Shown: positions 21,644-34,450, numbered from the stretch's first letter. The stretch is 64,000 bases of DNA from Amoebidium appalachense (GCA_963693365.1 CAVNZM010000015.1:5828001-5892000), one strand, 5' to 3'. Notes: generated by a model not told the origin, from the letters alone. Made by a program: numbers and translations.

Positions 21644-23107
21644 GTGGGCCCCAACCTACCCACCACCCCGGAGGCAGCTTCCGCTATCACGGCGGATATT
21701 GCCAAAGAAGTCGCCCTCGGCCACCTGCGCGGCCCCCTCTCCCCGGCCCAATTCTTTGACGAATTTCCGGTCCACCGTTCCTCCCCCATCGGCGCCGTTA
21801 CCAAGAAAGGGAACCCCCCCAAGTACCGTCGAATCCACCACCTCTCCTGGCCCCGGGGTAGCAGTGTCAATGACAGCATCACCTACCCCGACGAACTTCA
21901 GTACATTCGCGCCCGGGACGTCACCCAGCTCATTCTCGACGCAGGCCCCGGCTGCTACATGGCCGTGGCAGATGTGCAGGCTGCCTTCCGGCACATGCCC
22001 ATCCGACCAGAAGACCATCACTTAATGGCATTCAAATGGTTGGGGCATTTTTACGTTGAAACCAGACTGCCCTTCGGCCTGAAATCTAGCCCAGCCATCT
22101 GGGAACGGATCGCGGCCACCCTACAGTGGCTGGCACACCAGCACGGTATTACCCTCATCCGCCACTACGTAGACGACTGGATTATAGTCGCCCCCACACA
22201 AGAGCAGTGCCAACGTCACCTATCCACCTTCCTGCAACTCTGCCGAGAGCTGCACATTGCCATCTCCGAAGACAAGATGAAGGGCCCGGCTACCCGTGTC
22301 GTCTTCATCGGTATCGAATTCGACTCCATCACCATGGAGGCACGAATCCCGGCTTCCAAGCTCTCGGACCTACTCGACCTCACTTCCCACCCAAAGCCCA
22401 CCATCACCATTCGGGACCTCCAGTCCCTCCTCGGCAAACTCACCTGGTGTGCCCAGCTGGTTCCCCCCGGGAGGGCCTTCTCCCAGCGCCTATGGGCCCT
22501 TCTCCGGACCCACCCACACCTTGCCGGCCACCACCACATACGACTGACTGCTGCCGCCCGGGCCGACATAGCCGAATGGCACCAGTTCCTCACATCATGG
22601 AATGGGGTGCACCTCATCACACCCCCCACATACACCACCCTGGCCACCGATGCTGCCGGATCGGTGGGTCTAGGAGGCCACTGGCTCAACCAATGGTTCT
22701 TCATGCCCTGGTCCCCCTCCACCCAAGCCCTCTATGCTCATGAGGGTAAACTCGGTTCTTCCGTCATTGAACTCCTGGCCATCGCAGCCGCCGTGGCCCT
22801 CTGGGCCCCCTCCTGGTCCACCCACCATGTCCGTATTTTATGCGACAACACGGGTGCTGTGTCTGACCTGCACTCCCGGTCTTCCCCCCACCCCGTGATG
22901 GCCAAACTTATTCGGTTCATCACCCGCATGGAAATGCAATACCAATTTACGTTACAGGCATCCTACCTACCAGGACCCCTCAACCATCTGGCCGATGCCA
23001 TTTCTCGTAACCAACTTCCCCGGGCCCGACGACTCCGACCCTCCCTGCAACCGGAGCCCTGCCCCTTCCCCTCCTGGGTCCACGAGTTCCTATCCCTTCC
23101 CTTGGGC

Positions 23108-23110
<3 letters not shown>
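21644..23110 (+). CDS. pol: PAT-C reverse transcriptase / RNase H
   Basis: An open frame of 488 codons from a GTG (GPNLPTTPEAASAI) to TAA at 23108-23110. The RT frame itself extends upstream toward the poly-C tract. YVDDW and all RNase H acidic residues are present, as in PAT-B. Substitutions relative to PAT-B include L for Q in KWLGHF, N for D in HWLNQW and K for Q in DKMKGP. One C fewer at ACCCCTTCCCCC shifts the relation between spacer and RT frames. Confidence 0.88.
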
Positions 23111-23141
<31 letters not shown>

Positions 23142-23172
23142 AGATCTCCCGTTCCGGAGCAACGCTGGCAGA

Positions 23173-24204
23173 TTGGCCCCCCACTTTGCTCCGGCCGAGC
23201 TGCTTCGAGCCACCACTACCCTGCAGGAATGCCAGGCCCTGAGTCTCAACCTCGACTCTCGGGCCTTTTACTCCCGGGTGCAGAAAGTGTTCATCGATTT
23301 CTGTGTGGCATCTCGGCTGCAATCCCCCTCCGGGTCCTCCCTCCCGGCCTCCCCACACACCGTGCAACTTTTTCTCGCCTGGTGTGCCCAACGAGGGGTA
23401 CAGGCCTCTTCCTTAACCGGCTACAATTCGGCCATCACCAGGCTCCACCTCGACATGGGCCTCCCTGCTCCCTACCCCCACGACAAGTCTCTGGCCTGGT
23501 TCCTACGGGGGGTGGGCAGATGGCAGCTTTCTCACAACATCCGACCCCGCTCATCAACCAGGGAACCCCTCCTGCCCTCCCACCTCAGCCTACTTCATGG
23601 CCAGTGCCCCACAAAGGCCTCCTCGGCCAATCTCCGGCTATGGACAGCCCTCATCGTCGGTTTCTGTGGTCTCCTCCGTTCAGGGGAATTTACCTCCAAG
23701 ACCCTGACTTCTTTCAACCCGTCCCGTCACGTTAAACGGAAAGACGTGACCTTCACCTACACCCCCACCGGTACTTTGTCCCATGCCACCCTCCACCTGC
23801 CAACCTCTAAGACGGATGTACAGGCCCGAGGTGTCAACGTCACTCTAGCTGCCCTGCCCCTCACCCATTTCTCCCCAGCCCATCTCCTCCGGCAGTTCCT
23901 GCATACAACGTCCGGTCAACCCGACGACCCCCTCTTCAGTCTCGGTGGCATCCCCTACACCAAGAGTGCTTTCTCTGCCGACTTCCGTGCCCTCCTGTCC
24001 CGGGCAGGCCTCTCACCCTCCCGGTTTGCCGGACACAGCCTCCGCATCGGGGGGGCCACAGCACTGGCTGAGGCCGGGGTCGACGACTCCCGGATCAAAC
24101 AACTCGGCAGGTGGTCCTCCGACTGTTTCCTGATCTATACACGACTTCGTCCGGCCTCCATTGCTGCCACTACCACACGTGTATTCGCCTCTATTCTTAA
24201 GTGA
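23173..24204 (+). CDS. PAT-C tyrosine recombinase
   Basis: Intact, 343 codons, no ATG at the start; the frame opens at the conserved 3' splice site (exon from 23144). LLRSGEF, HSLR, LGRWSS and IYTR are all present. It differs from PAT-B at a handful of residues (for example N for D in TSFNPSRH and H for D in FLHTTSG). It ends TGA before B1. Confidence 0.9.
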   Translation: MAPHFAPAELLRATTTLQECQALSLNLDSRAFYSRVQKVFIDFCVASRLQSPSGSSLPASPHTVQLFLAWCAQRGVQASSLTGYNSAITRLHLDMGLPAPYPHDKSLAWFLRGVGRWQLSHNIRPRSSTREPLLPSHLSLLHGQCPTKASSANLRLWTALIVGFCGLLRSGEFTSKTLTSFNPSRHVKRKDVTFTYTPTGTLSHATLHLPTSKTDVQARGVNVTLAALPLTHFSPAHLLRQFLHTTSGQPDDPLFSLGGIPYTKSAFSADFRALLSRAGLSPSRFAGHSLRIGGATALAEAGVDDSRIKQLGRWSSDCFLIYTRLRPASIAATTTRVFASILK

Positions 24205-24843
24205 AACCTTTGGAGCAAGCATGCTGCTCTCGTGCCGTGGTTTACAACCATTGCAGGTTCACTTTCGTCCAAGGGGATGTCCCCCTAGAGGCAACACACG
24301 TCCCGGAGTAGTTTTCATAGAGGTTTTATTTGTGGAAATTATTGACATAAATATTTTTCTGGGTAAACACGTAGGATGGGTGTCCGATATCAACAGGCTT
24401 TGTTTCATGTTTTAGCAGTTCGCGTTCGGCTGCCCGCATACGGGCACCTATTAGCCGATCAAAACATCAGATTCCACAGATCACTAGACCGAGTCTGATT
24501 GGCTCAGGATAAGATTTCACATAACACTAGATCGGTTTTGATTGGCTCAGTTCGGTAGCCGTAGGTATATAAGCACGACAGTTTTTAGCAGATCAGCAGG
24601 CAACAACACATCTTCTGTGTTTAGCACCTACAGCTTTACAGCTATATTTTCTTTTCACCCACCCACCTACACCCTACACTCAACCCCCATTGATCCCCAC
24701 ATACGTGCTGTTTTTTCACGGGGCGAAGACTTCCCCCGTTTTTTGGGCACAAGGACCTCACGGATCAATAAATTGATGACTGGGGGCCTGCCCACACGTC
24801 CCGGAGTAGTTTTCATAGAGTAGAACGTGTGCATATGATATAC

Positions 24844-25417
24844 CTTGAGCATGATTAGCATTGCGTTGGGGGGTCTGTTGGCCATCAGGGTCCATGCCTC
24901 CGTCTGCACGACCCCCCTCGCTGTTTAGGCGACGGCGCGGGGTATGCGGTCGCGCAGCTGTAGGGTTTTCCCTGCTCCCGGCTCGCCTGAGGTTGGTAAC
25001 CGGCCGCTCCACATCAGAAGATGCAGCGGCGGCGGCGTGTCCTTGACTGTGAAGAGGGCTGCCATCCTCATTGCGGACATTGTCCGGGGCGTTTCCGTTT
25101 TTTTTCTCGGAATACGCTAGATAGCATTCAAAACGCAAATGTTGGTCGTCACGGAGGTCAAAGCACGGGGTGCACGGTTTACCTAGGTCATTTTGTCATG
25201 TTTTCCTAGTGAAATTAATGGCACCGTTGGAGCCCAATGTGTGGTGACCCTCCAACCAAACCGCCAAGTTCCATTTAGAAGAAACCACGAGCTTGCCATT
25301 ATCAACAGCGCTCTCAACTGTCTGAGAGGTCGTTTTCCTCAGTAAATCTTTTTGTGTATTGCTCAAGGATTTAGCAGCGCTGCGGACGGGCAACTTGGCC
25401 GTCAGCTTGTTTGCCAT
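24844..25417 (-). CDS. Exon 1 of the transposase-like gene, with in-frame TGA
   Basis: It starts at AACATGGCA (good Kozak context) and reads MANKLTAKLPVRSAAKSL and on to INFTRKT, then TGA (25196-25198). The same frame then continues without interruption for 117 codons (KPCTPCFDLRDDQHLRF...). The donor is CTCAAG|GTATAT at 24844/24843, phase 1. A CXXC pair (CTPC) and an Arg/Pro-rich tail are visible. No acceptor/donor pair removes the TGA, so it is a nonsense mutation, a sequencing error or readthrough. The next exon (20279-20239, VHWSSKNISPPDLN) fits in phase across the 4.6 kb intron holding PAT-C. Confidence 0.5.
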
Positions 25418-27690
25418 GTTCAAGGCATGTTTTAGGAAAAGCACAAACAGGGCGAGGTACACCTTATGCAGATGCATCTGGTAAAAAAACAGGAGAAGTA
25501 CCCGTTTGGGGTGTCTGTTTATTCAACATTAGGTTGTGCTCGTACTCAACTAGTACCAGAAGATGCTTCCTTACTACGCGTGTAAACACACGTGTACGGC
25601 CGGCGGCGGCTCAGTTGCCAACTTACGGTACTTGCAAACGGCAAAACGCCGGGCAGTTCAGCTGCAAGCTTCTTGTCTGATTGGCTGCTGGCTCTGGCGA
25701 CTGCTCAACACACCTCAGCTTAGACCCAATCAGACCTACGCCGGATTATTTACATGCCTCTGAGATGTCAATTATGATTCGTTCTCGGAAGCTAGCTTCA
25801 CTAATTGCAAATAGTGAAGGGACATTTGGTTTTAGAGGGGGTGCGAGAGAATGTAAGGGCCGCCACTGGGCTGAAGCAACCCTAAGTTACGGACCCAATA
25901 TAACAACAACAAAAACGTTATTTACATGAAGAAAAATAACTTTTTTGTTTATACTATTGTAAAGCTATGTCAATTTGACAGTTTGCGCTGCTTTAAAAGC
26001 AGCTTTCAGTACGGCAAAACGATCAGTCAAGTAGGCGCTCCCTATAGGCGGCGGCCGGGCTCGGCGGGCTGACGGCGGCCCCGGCAGCCGCCAAGCTGGG
26101 CTAAGTCGCTACCTAAGTGGTTCTTTATCATGAGCTACGGTAACCTGTAAAGCTATTGGGTTTTGCAGCAAGAACCGGCACTATATAAATAAGCTTCTTC
26201 AGCTGCCTGTGGTTCAGTGTGTGCCTTGCAGCTTGAGGCACACACGGTACAAACCGATGGAAATCCCATATGTAATCATTTGGCTCAAATTGATTTTACC
26301 CCTCCTCTGGCGTTTGATGCCTGGCCTACCAGCCAATCAAACGTATGTCCGGACCCCCCCATGTATTCAAACGTAAGGATATCAGCGGGATATCGACAAT
26401 AGAGGGTATTGGTACTGTATTACCATTGACAATACCAAAGCAATATTATTGCAATATGGCGTTCCTATTGGCGGCAAGGGGTTCTATTGCCAATATCGCC
26501 AATAGCTCCAATAGCAAAAAATACGTTGGCAATACTTCCGGGAAGTTTGCTGATGTACGTGTTCATGTGCACCTGTGTCGGACCTACGAAGTACATGAAA
26601 GTAAATTTTGACAGCATCGATCTGCCGGTGTGTATGTGTATGTGTGCCAGTGCAGCAAGTGTGCCTTGTAACTCATAGCTTCGCTTTATACGTGTGTGTG
26701 TATATAGTAGTACACATAGACACTTGCTGATCATTCGGATCGAGATTAAATATGATCTGTCGGTCCTCGGTTTTTTGAGTGAATGATGATCAAGTGTAAG
26801 AGCATTCACTTGGCAAGTATTAATGTTGCAGAGGCTAGCTGCAGCTGCAAGCGTCGGATGCACACTGACAATTGTCTTTTCAGCGAGTCTAACCTGCAGG
26901 CTGCAGCTGCACACATATAGGGTTGTTATCTTGCGGCACATGCACGGGGATCGTTTCAGAGTAATAGAGTTCAGAGCAATGAAAATAATGAAAATAACTA
27001 AACTTTGTGACTACTTTAAAGTTGCTGAGATCATACGTGGTGCAAGCTGCACTATGAACACATGTACAGTGCTAGTAATTAATACATTTTTGTTGCCTTC
27101 TGCAGGGTTACCGTAGCTACGTCACGGCCTGCACTCAGGGGGGGGGGGGGGGGGGGGGGGGGGAGGGGGGAGGGGGGATGATTCGAAGGGGGTATAAATA
27201 AGAACATGAACCTAAAGGTCTTTCCCGTGGATCCCCCCCCCCCCCCCCCCCCCCCCCACCTCTCCCTCCCCCGGGGCCCCATACTATGATATCTAGGCCC
27301 AATATTATATGCCCCTTCCCCCCCCCCCCCCCCCCCCTCTCCGGATCCCCGGACCCCACTTCCCTACCCGGAGGCTCAAGAGCTCCCCCCTTCCCCTCCC
27401 CCCCCCCCCCCCCAAGGCTTACGGGGGCCCTTCTTCGTTGAGGGGGAGGGGGGGGGGGGGGGGGGGGGGGGGGAAGTGGAAGGCAGGGGTGGATGCATGT
27501 CAACCTAGGTAAATTAAATTGTGTAACTCCAGTGTACAGGACTGGTCTGAAGGCTTAAGAAAACAACGAGGAAATGGCCCGGGTCCAGTGGAGGAGGTGG
27601 TGGTGTTCTGTGTGTGTGTGTACACGTGCACGTATGGGAAGGTGGGACGCCATCTGCAAAAAAAAATTAAATAAAATGAATACGCTTAGT
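25418..27690. other. Intergenic region upstream of the minus-strand gene; CCAAT and TATA motifs, poly-G/poly-C
   Basis: No gene is supported. GATTGG at about 25680 and CCAATCAG at about 25725 are CCAAT-type motifs. A GC-rich patch lies at 26040-26100. At 27139-27480 there are five poly-G/poly-C blocks (27139-27163 G, 27233-27257 C, 27317-27337 C, 27400-27413 C, 27447-27473 G). Small frames starting near 26256 are too short and undistinguished to call. Confidence 0.6.
26182..26190 (+). promoter_or_regulatory. Orphan TATA box
   Basis: TATATAAAT in a promoter-like context, about 450 bp downstream of the CCAAT motifs. No convincing plus-strand coding exon follows. Confidence 0.3.
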
Positions 27691-27694
27691 CACA

Positions 27695-30600
27695 ACGCGA
27701 ATATTATATTATCCGGAACATCCACCCCCCAAGCGAATACTATATTCACTCAACCCCAAGCGAATATAATATTCGCGCGAATCCTGATGATCTAACCCCA
27801 AGCGAATGTAATATTCGCTCCGATCGATCCATGCGTATATTATATTCGCGCGGATCTTGATTATCAAACCAATCGATCCGAGCGAATATTATATTCGCTT
27901 GGGGTTGTAATCAGGGTGCGAGCGAGTATTATATTCGCTCGCATTTATCCATCCACCCAAGCGAATATAATATTCGCTCGGATCCTGATGATCTAACCCC
28001 AAGCGAATATAATATTTGCTCGAATCCTGATGATCTAACCCCAAGCGAATATAATATTCGCTCCGATCGATCCGAGCGATTATTATATTCGCGCGGATCT
28101 TGATTATCTAACCAATCGATCCAAGCGAATATTATATTCGCTTGGGGGTTGTAATCATGGTGCGAGCGCCGAGCGAATATAATATTCGCTCGCATCCTGA
28201 TGATCCCACCCCCAAGCGAATATAATATTCGCTCGAATCCTGATGATCCACCCCCCAAGCGAATACTATATTCACTCAACCCCAAGCGAATATAATATTC
28301 GCGCGAATCCTGATGATCTAACGCCAAGCGAATGTAATATTCGCTCCGATCGATCCGAGCGAATATTATATTCGTGCGGATCTTGATTATCAAACCAATC
28401 GATCCGAGCGAATATTATATTCGCTTGGGGTTGTAATCAGGGTGCGAGCGAGTATTATATTCGCTCGCATTTATCCATCCACCCAAGCAAATATAATATT
28501 CGCTCGCATCCTGATGATCCCACCCCAAGCGAATATAATATTCGCTCGAATCCTGATGATCTAACCCCAAGCGAATGTAATATCCGCTCGAATCCTGATG
28601 ATCCAACCCCCAAGCGAATATAATATTCACTCGGATCCTGATGATCCCACCCCCAAGCGAATATAAAATTCGCTCCGATCGATCCGGGCGAATATTATAT
28701 TCGCGCGGATCTTGATTATCTAACCAATCGATCCAAGCGAATATAATATTCGCTTGGGGGTTGTAATCATGGTGCGAGCGCCGAGCGAATATAATATTCG
28801 CTCACATCCTGATGATCCCACCCCCAAGCGAATATAATATTCGCTCGAATCCTGATGATCCAACCCCCAAGCGAATATAATATTCACTCGGATCCTGATG
28901 ATCCCACCCCCAAGCGAATATAATATTCGCTCCGATCGATCCGGGCGAATATTATATTCGCGCGGATCTTGATTATCTAACCAATCGATCCAAGCGAATA
29001 TTATATTCGCTTGGGGGTTGTAATCATGGTGCGAGCGAATGTTATATTCGCTCGCATCCTGATGATCCCACCCCCAAGTGAATATAATATTCGCTCGCAT
29101 GCTGATGATCCCACCCCCAAGCGAATATAATATTCGCTCGCATCCTGAGGATCCCACCCCCAAGCGAATATAATATTCGCTCGCATCCTGATGATCCCAC
29201 CCCCAAGCGAATATAATATTCGCTCGGATCCTGATGATCTAACCCCAAGCGAATATAATATTCGCTCCGATCGATCCGGGCGAATATTATATTCGCGCGG
29301 ATCTTGATTATCTAACCAATCGATCCAAGCGAATATTATATTCGCTTGGGGGTTGTAATCATGGTGCGAGCGAATGTTATATTCGCTCACATCCTGATGA
29401 TCCCACCCCCAAGCGAATATAATATTCGCTCGGATCTTGATGATCTAACCCCAAGCGAATATAATATTCGCTCCGATCGATCCGGGCGAATATTATATTC
29501 GCGCGGATCTTGATTATCTAACCAATCGATCCAAGCGAATATTATATTCGCTTGGGGGTTGTAATCATGGTGCGAGCGAATGTTATATTCGCTCGCATCC
29601 TGATGATCCCACCCCCAAGTGAATATAATATTCGCTCGCATCCTGATGATCCCACCCCCAAGCGAATATAATATTCGCTCGCATCCTGAGGATCCCACCC
29701 CCAAGCGAATATAATATTCGCTCGCATCCTGATGATCCCACCCCCAAGCGAATATAATATTCGCTCGCATCCTGAGGATCCCACCCCCAAGCGAATATAA
29801 TATTCGCACGGATCCTGATGATCCCACCCCCAAGCGAATATAATATTCGCTCGGATCCTGATGATCTAACCCCAAGCGAATATAATATTCGCTCGCATCC
29901 TGATGATCCCACCCCAAGCGAATATAATATTCGCTCCGATCGATCCGAGCGATTATTATATTCGCGCGGATCTTGATTATATAACCAATCGATCCAAGCG
30001 AATATTATATTCGCTTGGGGGTTGTAATCATGGTGCGAGCCCCGAGCGAATATAATATTCGCTCGCATCCTGATGATCCCACCCCCAAGCGAATATAATA
30101 TTCGCTCGAATCCTGATGATCCAACCCCCAAGCGAATATAATATTCGCTCGCATCCTGATGATCCCAGCCCAAGCGAATATAATATTCGCTCGCATCCTG
30201 ATGATCCCACCCCCAAGCGAATATAATATTCGCTCGCATCCTGATGATCCAACCCCAAGTGAATATAATATTCGCTCGAATCCTGATGATCTAACCCCAA
30301 GCGAATGTAAGATTCGCTCCGATCGATCGATCCGGGCGAATATTATATTCGCGCGGATCTTGATTATCTAACCAATCGATCCAAGCTAATAATAATATTC
30401 GCTTGGGGGTTGTAATCAGGGTGCGAGCGAATGTTATATTCGCTCGCACCTATCCATCCCCCCAAGCAAATATAATATTCACTCGGATCCTGATGATCCA
30501 ACGCCCAAGCGGATATAATATTCGCTCGCATCCTGATGATCCCACCCCCAAGCGAATATAATATTCGCTCGAATCCTGATGATCCAACCCCCAAGCGAAT

Positions 30601-31085
30601 ATAATATTCGCTCGCATCCTGATGATCCCAGCCCAAGCGAATATAATATTCGCTCGCATCCTGATGATCCCACCCCCAAGCGAATATAATATTCGCTCGC
30701 ATCCTGATGATCCAACCCCAAGTGAATATAATATTCGCTCGAATCCTGATGATCTAACCCCAAGCGAATGTAAGATTCGCTCCGATCGATCGATCCGGGC
30801 GAATATTATATTCGCGCGGATCTTGATTATCTAACCAATCGATCCAAGCGAATATTATATTCGCTTGGGGGTTGTAATCAGGGTGCGAGCGAATGTTATA
30901 TTCGCTCGCACCTATCCATCCCCCCAAGCAAATATAATATTCACTCGGATCCTGATGATCCAACGCCCAAGCGGATATAATATTCGCTTGAATCCTGATG
31001 ATCCAACCCCAATAATAATAATACAATATTATATTCGCTGGCATCCTAACTATGCATCCGCCAGGCGAATATATATATGTATGTG

Positions 31086-31123
<38 letters not shown>

Positions 31124-31215
31124 GTAAGCGCTTTTGAGTATCCAAGTCCCAAGCGAATATACTGTTCGCTCGGATCCTGATTATCCACCCGATGCAAGCG
31201 AATATTATACGCGAG
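27695..31215. repeat. Palindromic satellite array, about 43-bp unit
   Basis: Dozens of copies of a unit that alternates AAGCGAATATAATATTCGC with a spacer such as TCGCATCCTGATGATCCCA plus a short C run. The core is an odd palindrome: arms GCGAATAT and ATATTCGC around one central A or T, extended to CGAGCGAATAT..ATATTCGCTCG in many copies. A second unit type (CGCGGATCTTGATTATC... CAATCGATCC) recurs at irregular intervals. A segment of about 462 bp is duplicated (30249 and 30711 carry the same CCAACCCCAAGTGAATAT start). Minus-strand frames with repeating IIFAW / YYIRLG / ILYSLG are products of the repeat. Confidence 0.95.
31084..31120. repeat. (TA)n microsatellite at the end of the satellite array
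   Basis: A run of alternating TA embedded in the last, degraded satellite units. Confidence 0.9.
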
Positions 31216-31756
31216 TATCCAAAACATTCCTTGGGAGAAACAATTAAATTCACTTTAACATAGGTGAAATGTAAGCGTGATTTTAAAATTTAAAAAATTG
31301 TAAATGTTAATTTCTCTACAGTGATTGGTTTAATTATCGAATGCTGTTCGCTACACCAATCGTTTCTATAATCTATGTTTTATGTTTTCGCTCGATCCGG
31401 AACCCAATCATCGTTGACCTTCTCATTCGTTGTCACGTGCTCATCTGATAACAGGAATAAATTACTATACCGATAGCTTCGCACATCTTCCCTTGTTACT
31501 CAGTACATCATTGCATGACGATGGTATTAAGCTTTTAATTTGTATAGCAAATTTCTGTTGTTTACGCAGCGAGGAAGAGCAAGAGACGCAGCGAGGCAGA
31601 GCTTGCAATATACAAAGCACGGCTTAGTGGATTAATACCATCTTAACATCACACCTGCTGTATTCTTCGCTGATTCATGTTTGTTCTGCTCTGTTCTTTC
31701 TGACGTGATTGCCATTTCATAAAGTATGGCGTAATGTTGTATCATGCAGCATGCAG

Positions 31757-31930
31757 AATGGCGGGTATAAAACTCGAGTCAGAAAGGTGCTTTCAAGTTG
31801 ATCATGTGCACTACAGATGTACAATATGCTACAATGGAAACAATTGGACCCTCAATAACCTGAATCAACCATGGTTCAGTGCAGTCCAGGCAATCGCCTT
31901 CTTCAACGTAAAGCTGCAACCACATCAGGG
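31757..31930 (+). CDS. Possible first exon, unrecognised
   Basis: AGAATGGCGGG starts a frame reading MAGIKLESERCFQVDH..., with a CxxC (RCTIC), up to LQPHQ and a donor-like G|GTAAGT at about 31930. The flanking DNA is AT-rich with several CCAAT motifs (about 31325 and 31357). TATAAAA at about 31763 lies inside the frame, so transcription may instead begin downstream of this ATG. No following exon could be found before the satellite DNA. The stretch 31216-32385 has no other candidate. Confidence 0.2.
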
Positions 31931-32385
31931 TAAGTTTTTCATGAAAAGAATGAACACATGAACACTGGAAAGGATAACCGTGCACAATGACTCTACGGAG
32001 ACAAAAGCTTACCTTTCATAAGTGAAGCGTTGACCAGCGCACACAGCGACCTTGATGTATTACAAAGCTGATCACAAAGACAACTCGCGATGATGTCGAC
32101 CGAACAGTTAAGTGGGAAACAAAAAAAAAGAAAAAAATTTGTACACCGCGCGAGTTCGGATTACTGCCAGTGGGTTACTGGGAAAGGATCTGGCGGTTGA
32201 CATCATTCATTCATATACTACCCATTTAACGCCCGCATGGCGTTTGCCGATTGGTTGTCAGAGGCGGCAAAATCGTATTTGTTTTAAGTTTTTAAAATTT
32301 ATATATATACGATCCAACCAATGAAAATTATTTGTTAACACGAAGGCGATTTATATAATGTTTTAAACGCTAATATCTAACCTGA

Positions 32386-32955
32386 TTTTGAACGCATATC
32401 ATATTCGTCCCATCCTCAAGCGCATATTATATTCGCTTGACGCATGCCATTGGTCATGCCATCCTGAAGCGCATATTATATTCGCATGACGCGACCTATG
32501 TATGCTCATGTCATCCTGAAGCGCATATTAAATTCGCTTGACGCATGCCATGCTCCTGCCATCCTGAAGCGCATATTATATTCGCTTGACGCATGCCATT
32601 GGTCATGCCATCCTGAAGCGCATATTATATTCGCTTGACGCCACCTATGTATGCTCATGCCATCCTGAAGCGCATATTAAATTCGCTTGACGCATGCCAT
32701 GCTCATGCCATCCTGAAGCGCATATTAAATTCGCTTGACGCATGCCATTGGTCATGCCATCCTGAAGCGCATATTATATTCGCTTGACGCATGCCATTGG
32801 TCATGCCATCCTGAAGCGCATATTATATTCGCTTGCCGCATGCCATGCTCATGCCATCCTGAAGCGCATATTAAATTCGCTTGACGCATGCCATTGGTCA
32901 TGCCATCCTGAAGCGCATATTAAATTCGCTTGACGCATGCCATTGGTCAAGCCAT
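32386..32955. repeat. Tandem satellite, about 49-bp unit (related to the palindromic array)
   Basis: About 12 copies of CATCCTGAAGCGCATATT(A)TATTCGCTTGACGCATGCC plus a short variable piece (ATTGGTCATG, ATGCTCATG or CACCTATGTATGCTCATG). Its GCGCATATTATATTCGC differs by one base from the reverse-complement core of the 43-bp satellite, and CATCCTGA is shared. The same family recurs at 58715-59030. Confidence 0.93.
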
Positions 32956-34450
32956 CATCAGCAATCTTGCGCGAACATCCAAAACATATCAAACCCATCT
33001 AGGATATGCAACTGTATATTAATGGATAGCGTTTAGATATCCACACGATATGTAGGATGGTTTCAGTCGAACATATCAATACCATCCACTGGATATATAC
33101 AACATGTCTATTTCCTCCTGACCTCCAACCAATGTCCAATATATATGTAGTTGCATGCTTAGATAGTGATCAAGATATTGCACCCCCAATAGATATCACA
33201 TATGGATATCCATGCTGTACCTCCATTGGGCATCGTTGTGATATCACATATCTGGATATGCAATCAATGCATATATGGATACATAAGTGCACCTATAATG
33301 GCCATTAAATACACATTAGATGCATATGAATGCTGACATCAAACGCCACCTGGTTGGTTCGGCATGTATTGGATATTAGACAGATGCCCACAATGGATAT
33401 CGACGCTGGATATCCAATGATGGAATTTCAACTGCATTCCTCCGTTGGATAGCTATATGGATATGTAACATTCTGGATAATCCATTTGGATGCTTAGCTG
33501 TATATTAGACTGGATCAGTAACAACATATCCAATACATGACTGACAAGAATATCCGATCAAAATCCCCATACAGATATCAAGATATCCCTGTAGCAAGAC
33601 ATGCAATACACCTAACAAGTATATCCAATGGCGGTCTATAGTGGATGTCCATATTGGATATCCATTATAATATCCAGATGGATCGCTAATACATGTGCAC
33701 TTGACCCCAACGCTAATGAACAATGCATGCCCATATTGGATACGTTCCATGGATATCCATTCCGATATCCAGATACATACGCCTTTGCTTGTCCACTAGA
33801 CCCTCCTATAATAACCAAAGCATGACGATTCCACATATCCAATTAGATCACCAAATATGGCTCTGACGGTTATCCATATACACCCGCACGCTGATGTCCA
33901 ATAGACAATCATACTAAGACACAATGGATAGCTATACTGGTTATCTAGGCTCAACATCCATACAGATATCTTGATACACCTGCATTTGCCCATCCACTAG
34001 ACCCTAATACTAATATCCAATGCATGACGAAAATACATATCACAATAGACCCCCATACCGATCTCCAACGGCTATCCATATGCACCCCTGCTTACCCATC
34101 CAATATATGTCGATATTCATATACAATGCATCACCATTCACAATATCTAAGCTTAATATCCAACATGATATGCGGATACATATACACCTACATATGCACT
34201 CGGCACCTATGTTGATACCTAATGCATGAAAAACAAAAATATCAAAGTAGATGCCCAACCTAATGCCTAACACTTAACAAACATACATGTTTTGGGATAT
34301 CCATTTACACCCGTATCTAATACTTAAAATATCACTATAACAGCTATCTGGGCTGATACCCATACAGATAGCCAGATACATCTGTAGCTACATCTCTAGG
34401 GTATATCCACTGGATTAATTGCATAATTTTGGTACTGTATATCTGCAACA
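32956..34450. repeat. Degenerate GGATAT/ATATCC-rich repetitive block, no gene
   Basis: ATATCC, GGATAT and GATATCC recur every few tens of bases on both strands, mixed with ATGCATA-like words and variants of CCCACTAGACCCTxATACTAA (near 33796, 33992 and 34048). It looks like an old decayed tandem array. Similar DNA lies at 57720-58690, next to the same satellite. Short frames here are not convincing. Confidence 0.7.

Larger units (their letters stand above)
20372..24820 (+). mobile_element. PAT-C: PAT-like copy with gag deleted
   Basis: A1 (20372-20703, beta variant) joins directly to the last part of gag. RT/RNase H (about 21426-23110) and the recombinase (23173-24204) follow, then B1 (24232-24320), A2 (24321-24655), the internal piece with AATAAA (about 24765) and a shortened B2 (24790-24820). 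It lies antisense in intron 1 of the minus-strand transposase-like gene, flanked by ...GCGCATGTTTA and TAGAACGTGTGC. RT and recombinase are intact; gag would have to come from another copy. Confidence 0.92.

Noticed and set aside
27929-30763. Long minus-strand repeat proteins (IIFAW...,YYIRLG...,ILYSLG...)
   Set aside because: Open frames appear in all three minus-strand frames because the 43-bp unit lacks stops on that strand; there is no start context, splice pattern or codon bias.
27695-31215. CRISPR-like array of palindromic repeats
   Set aside because: The 'spacers' are themselves repeated rather than unique, no cas genes are present and the context is eukaryotic with introns. It is a satellite.
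31757-31770. TATAAAA at 31763 as the promoter of a plus-strand gene
   Set aside because: No credible exon follows within 600 bp; I kept only a low-confidence candidate exon.
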